Shown: one piece after another, positions 62,936-64,000 of the stretch
Layout: each line of letters starts with the position of its first letter
Position numbering within the stretch: the first letter of the stretch is position 1
Origin: Limnephilus marmoratus
Lineage: Eukaryota; Arthropoda; Insecta; Trichoptera; Limnephilidae
DNA: 64,000 nucleotides
Direction: 5' to 3'
Assembly: GCA_917880885.1 (NCBI GenBank)
Contig: OU862919.1
Location: forward strand, 51,435,058 to 51,499,057
Made by a program: the position numbers and the translations under genes
The notes under the pieces: model-generated
The model's input: the letters and a program-made list of their open reading frames with translations, nothing else
What the model was told of the DNA's origin: nothing
The model's database searches: none

Positions 62936-64000
62936 GCTTTTTAAAAGTCCAAATTAGACTAGTTACAGTGGTTTAAGGCTCATGAGAAAGCTTTCAAAAG
63001 GAAGACGAAGATTACTGAAGATGGTTTGAAAGTGAGTTATGTAAATACGAATGATATTAAGAGCGCGCTAATTAAAAAATATTATAATTAACGTCTTGTT
63101 ATTTAATACAGAGCAAAACTCTGTCGAAGAATCACTGTGTAATTTTTCATCCTATAACATACCTGAAGTGTGTTTTATCATTGTTAATAGTTTTTTCAAC
63201 TTGGTCAATTTATTGTTATTTTGTCATTTATTTATTTATTTCTATGACATATGTAATTAATTGCATTGCACTACCCCTACGTACCTTCAATAACTATTAT
63301 TATTATTATTAATAAATTGAGATTTTTTTCAAAAATTACATTTTTTTAAGAGCTGAAAAACTTGTTCAAGGGAATTATGTACGTTGAATTTCGAGGGGTC
63401 TTAAAACGTCGTTAAATCCCCACTAACTAAGCCTCTCATCATTACTCAAGGAGCATTTACGGCTGACAATAATTGTAGTGGAAAAAATTAAATATTGCCA
63501 GGTTATTCATAGTATTTAAAGAGTTCAAGAGGCTGTGCTAATGATGGCTTTTTCAAGTGCTTCTGGTGTATTCCTTTATTGTATCAATCAAAGACTGGGG
63601 ATAAAACAGACTACCTTATAGCAGAAAATGATTGATATCTGAAGTGCTTCTGGTGACTTTTATTTCCGAATCAATTCTTAGCGAATCAACCAATGAATGG
63701 GTTTCTTACTCTTCAAATAAAAGTGTTTGTAATCTTAAATATCTTAAAATCACCTTTAAAAGTTTTCGGCTGTCATGTTTATTATCATTCTTTTAAAAAA
63801 ACTTACCTACTCTATTAAAAATGAATCTCTGGGTGTGTATCTATTTTACCAATTTTTAAAAAACCACACCTAAACACCATGTGTTATTAATTTGTTATTT
63901 GACTTAGATAACTTTAGAAATACACTTTTAATATTATTTATATTTAAAACTTTATTACGATGATTTTGAGATTAGACATATTGAATTCAGACTATAGACG
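62936..64000. other. Unassigned, AT-rich
   Basis: May begin with decayed PLE sequence. The rest shows no recognised gene or family; a (TTA)n run lies near 63296. Confidence 0.4.

Overview
This is eukaryotic nuclear DNA, almost certainly from an arthropod and most likely an insect. The sequence is AT-rich and holds tRNA-headed SINEs, non-LTR retrotransposons of the CR1/Jockey and RTE-like groups, Penelope-like elements (PLEs) with GIY-YIG domains and hammerhead-like motifs, hAT-type elements with 8-bp target duplications, and frequent TAGGTACCTA-type microsatellite words. The CGACTTCAAAA-bounded repeat near 25.3-25.7 kb and the CCCCGACGCAAGGAG array near 23 kb look to me like repeats common in Lepidoptera, and perhaps Hemiptera, but I cannot assign an order from sequence alone. 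I found no convincing host protein-coding gene. The window reads as intergenic or intronic DNA built by repeated transposon insertion.

Layout. 0-5 kb: reverse-transcriptase (RT) tails of two non-LTR groups, an endonuclease-domain fragment, and copies of dispersed families A, B and C. 5-10 kb: family D, a 50-bp minisatellite and unassigned AT-rich DNA. 10-16 kb: a repeat carrying heat-shock-element-like arrays, element I with ACTGTCGG repeats, a full SINE A with a SINE B inserted in it, and another RT tail. 16.5-18.6 kb: a 220-bp direct repeat, a hAT-like insertion whose empty site is visible in the paralogous copy, and a large PLE palindrome with two hammerhead-like motifs. 18.7-25 kb: GC-richer unassigned DNA, a solo LTR, inverted tRNA-like arms and a 45/180-bp higher-order array. 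25-34.5 kb: a TIR-bounded repeat, RT tails, SINEs and a weak candidate promoter/exon region at 28.8-29.5 kb. 35-43.5 kb: two PLE termini surrounding a triple nest, in which a nearly full-length non-LTR element lies in a 12-bp minisatellite that itself lies inside a SINE. 44-52 kb: a second hAT-like element with a perfect 8-bp duplication, family X duplicates, a relative of the first hAT and more PLE motifs. 52-64 kb: SINEs, a second candidate promoter region at 55-56.4 kb, an RTE-like RT insertion with an 11-bp duplication, and a final PLE terminus.

The most informative observations are comparative and come from copies inside the window. Three related non-LTR 3' ends keep the same two-tier hairpin although its sequence differs in each (a fourth keeps a simpler stem). 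Eight hammerhead-like motifs sit at PLE termini. Two insertions can be read against duplicated target sites, and one retrotransposon splits a minisatellite that grew inside a SINE.

Dispersed families are named by letter here. A: tRNA-headed SINE of about 390 bp ending GTATTCACATAAAAAA. B: SINE-like, about 430 bp, ending GGAACTTATGTAAAAAA. C: 240-590 bp, ending GTGTGAATTGCACACTC, sometimes with a tRNA-like core. D: begins CCGGCATGCGTTGC. E, F, G, H, I and X are smaller or rarer families. These names are local and were not compared with any database.
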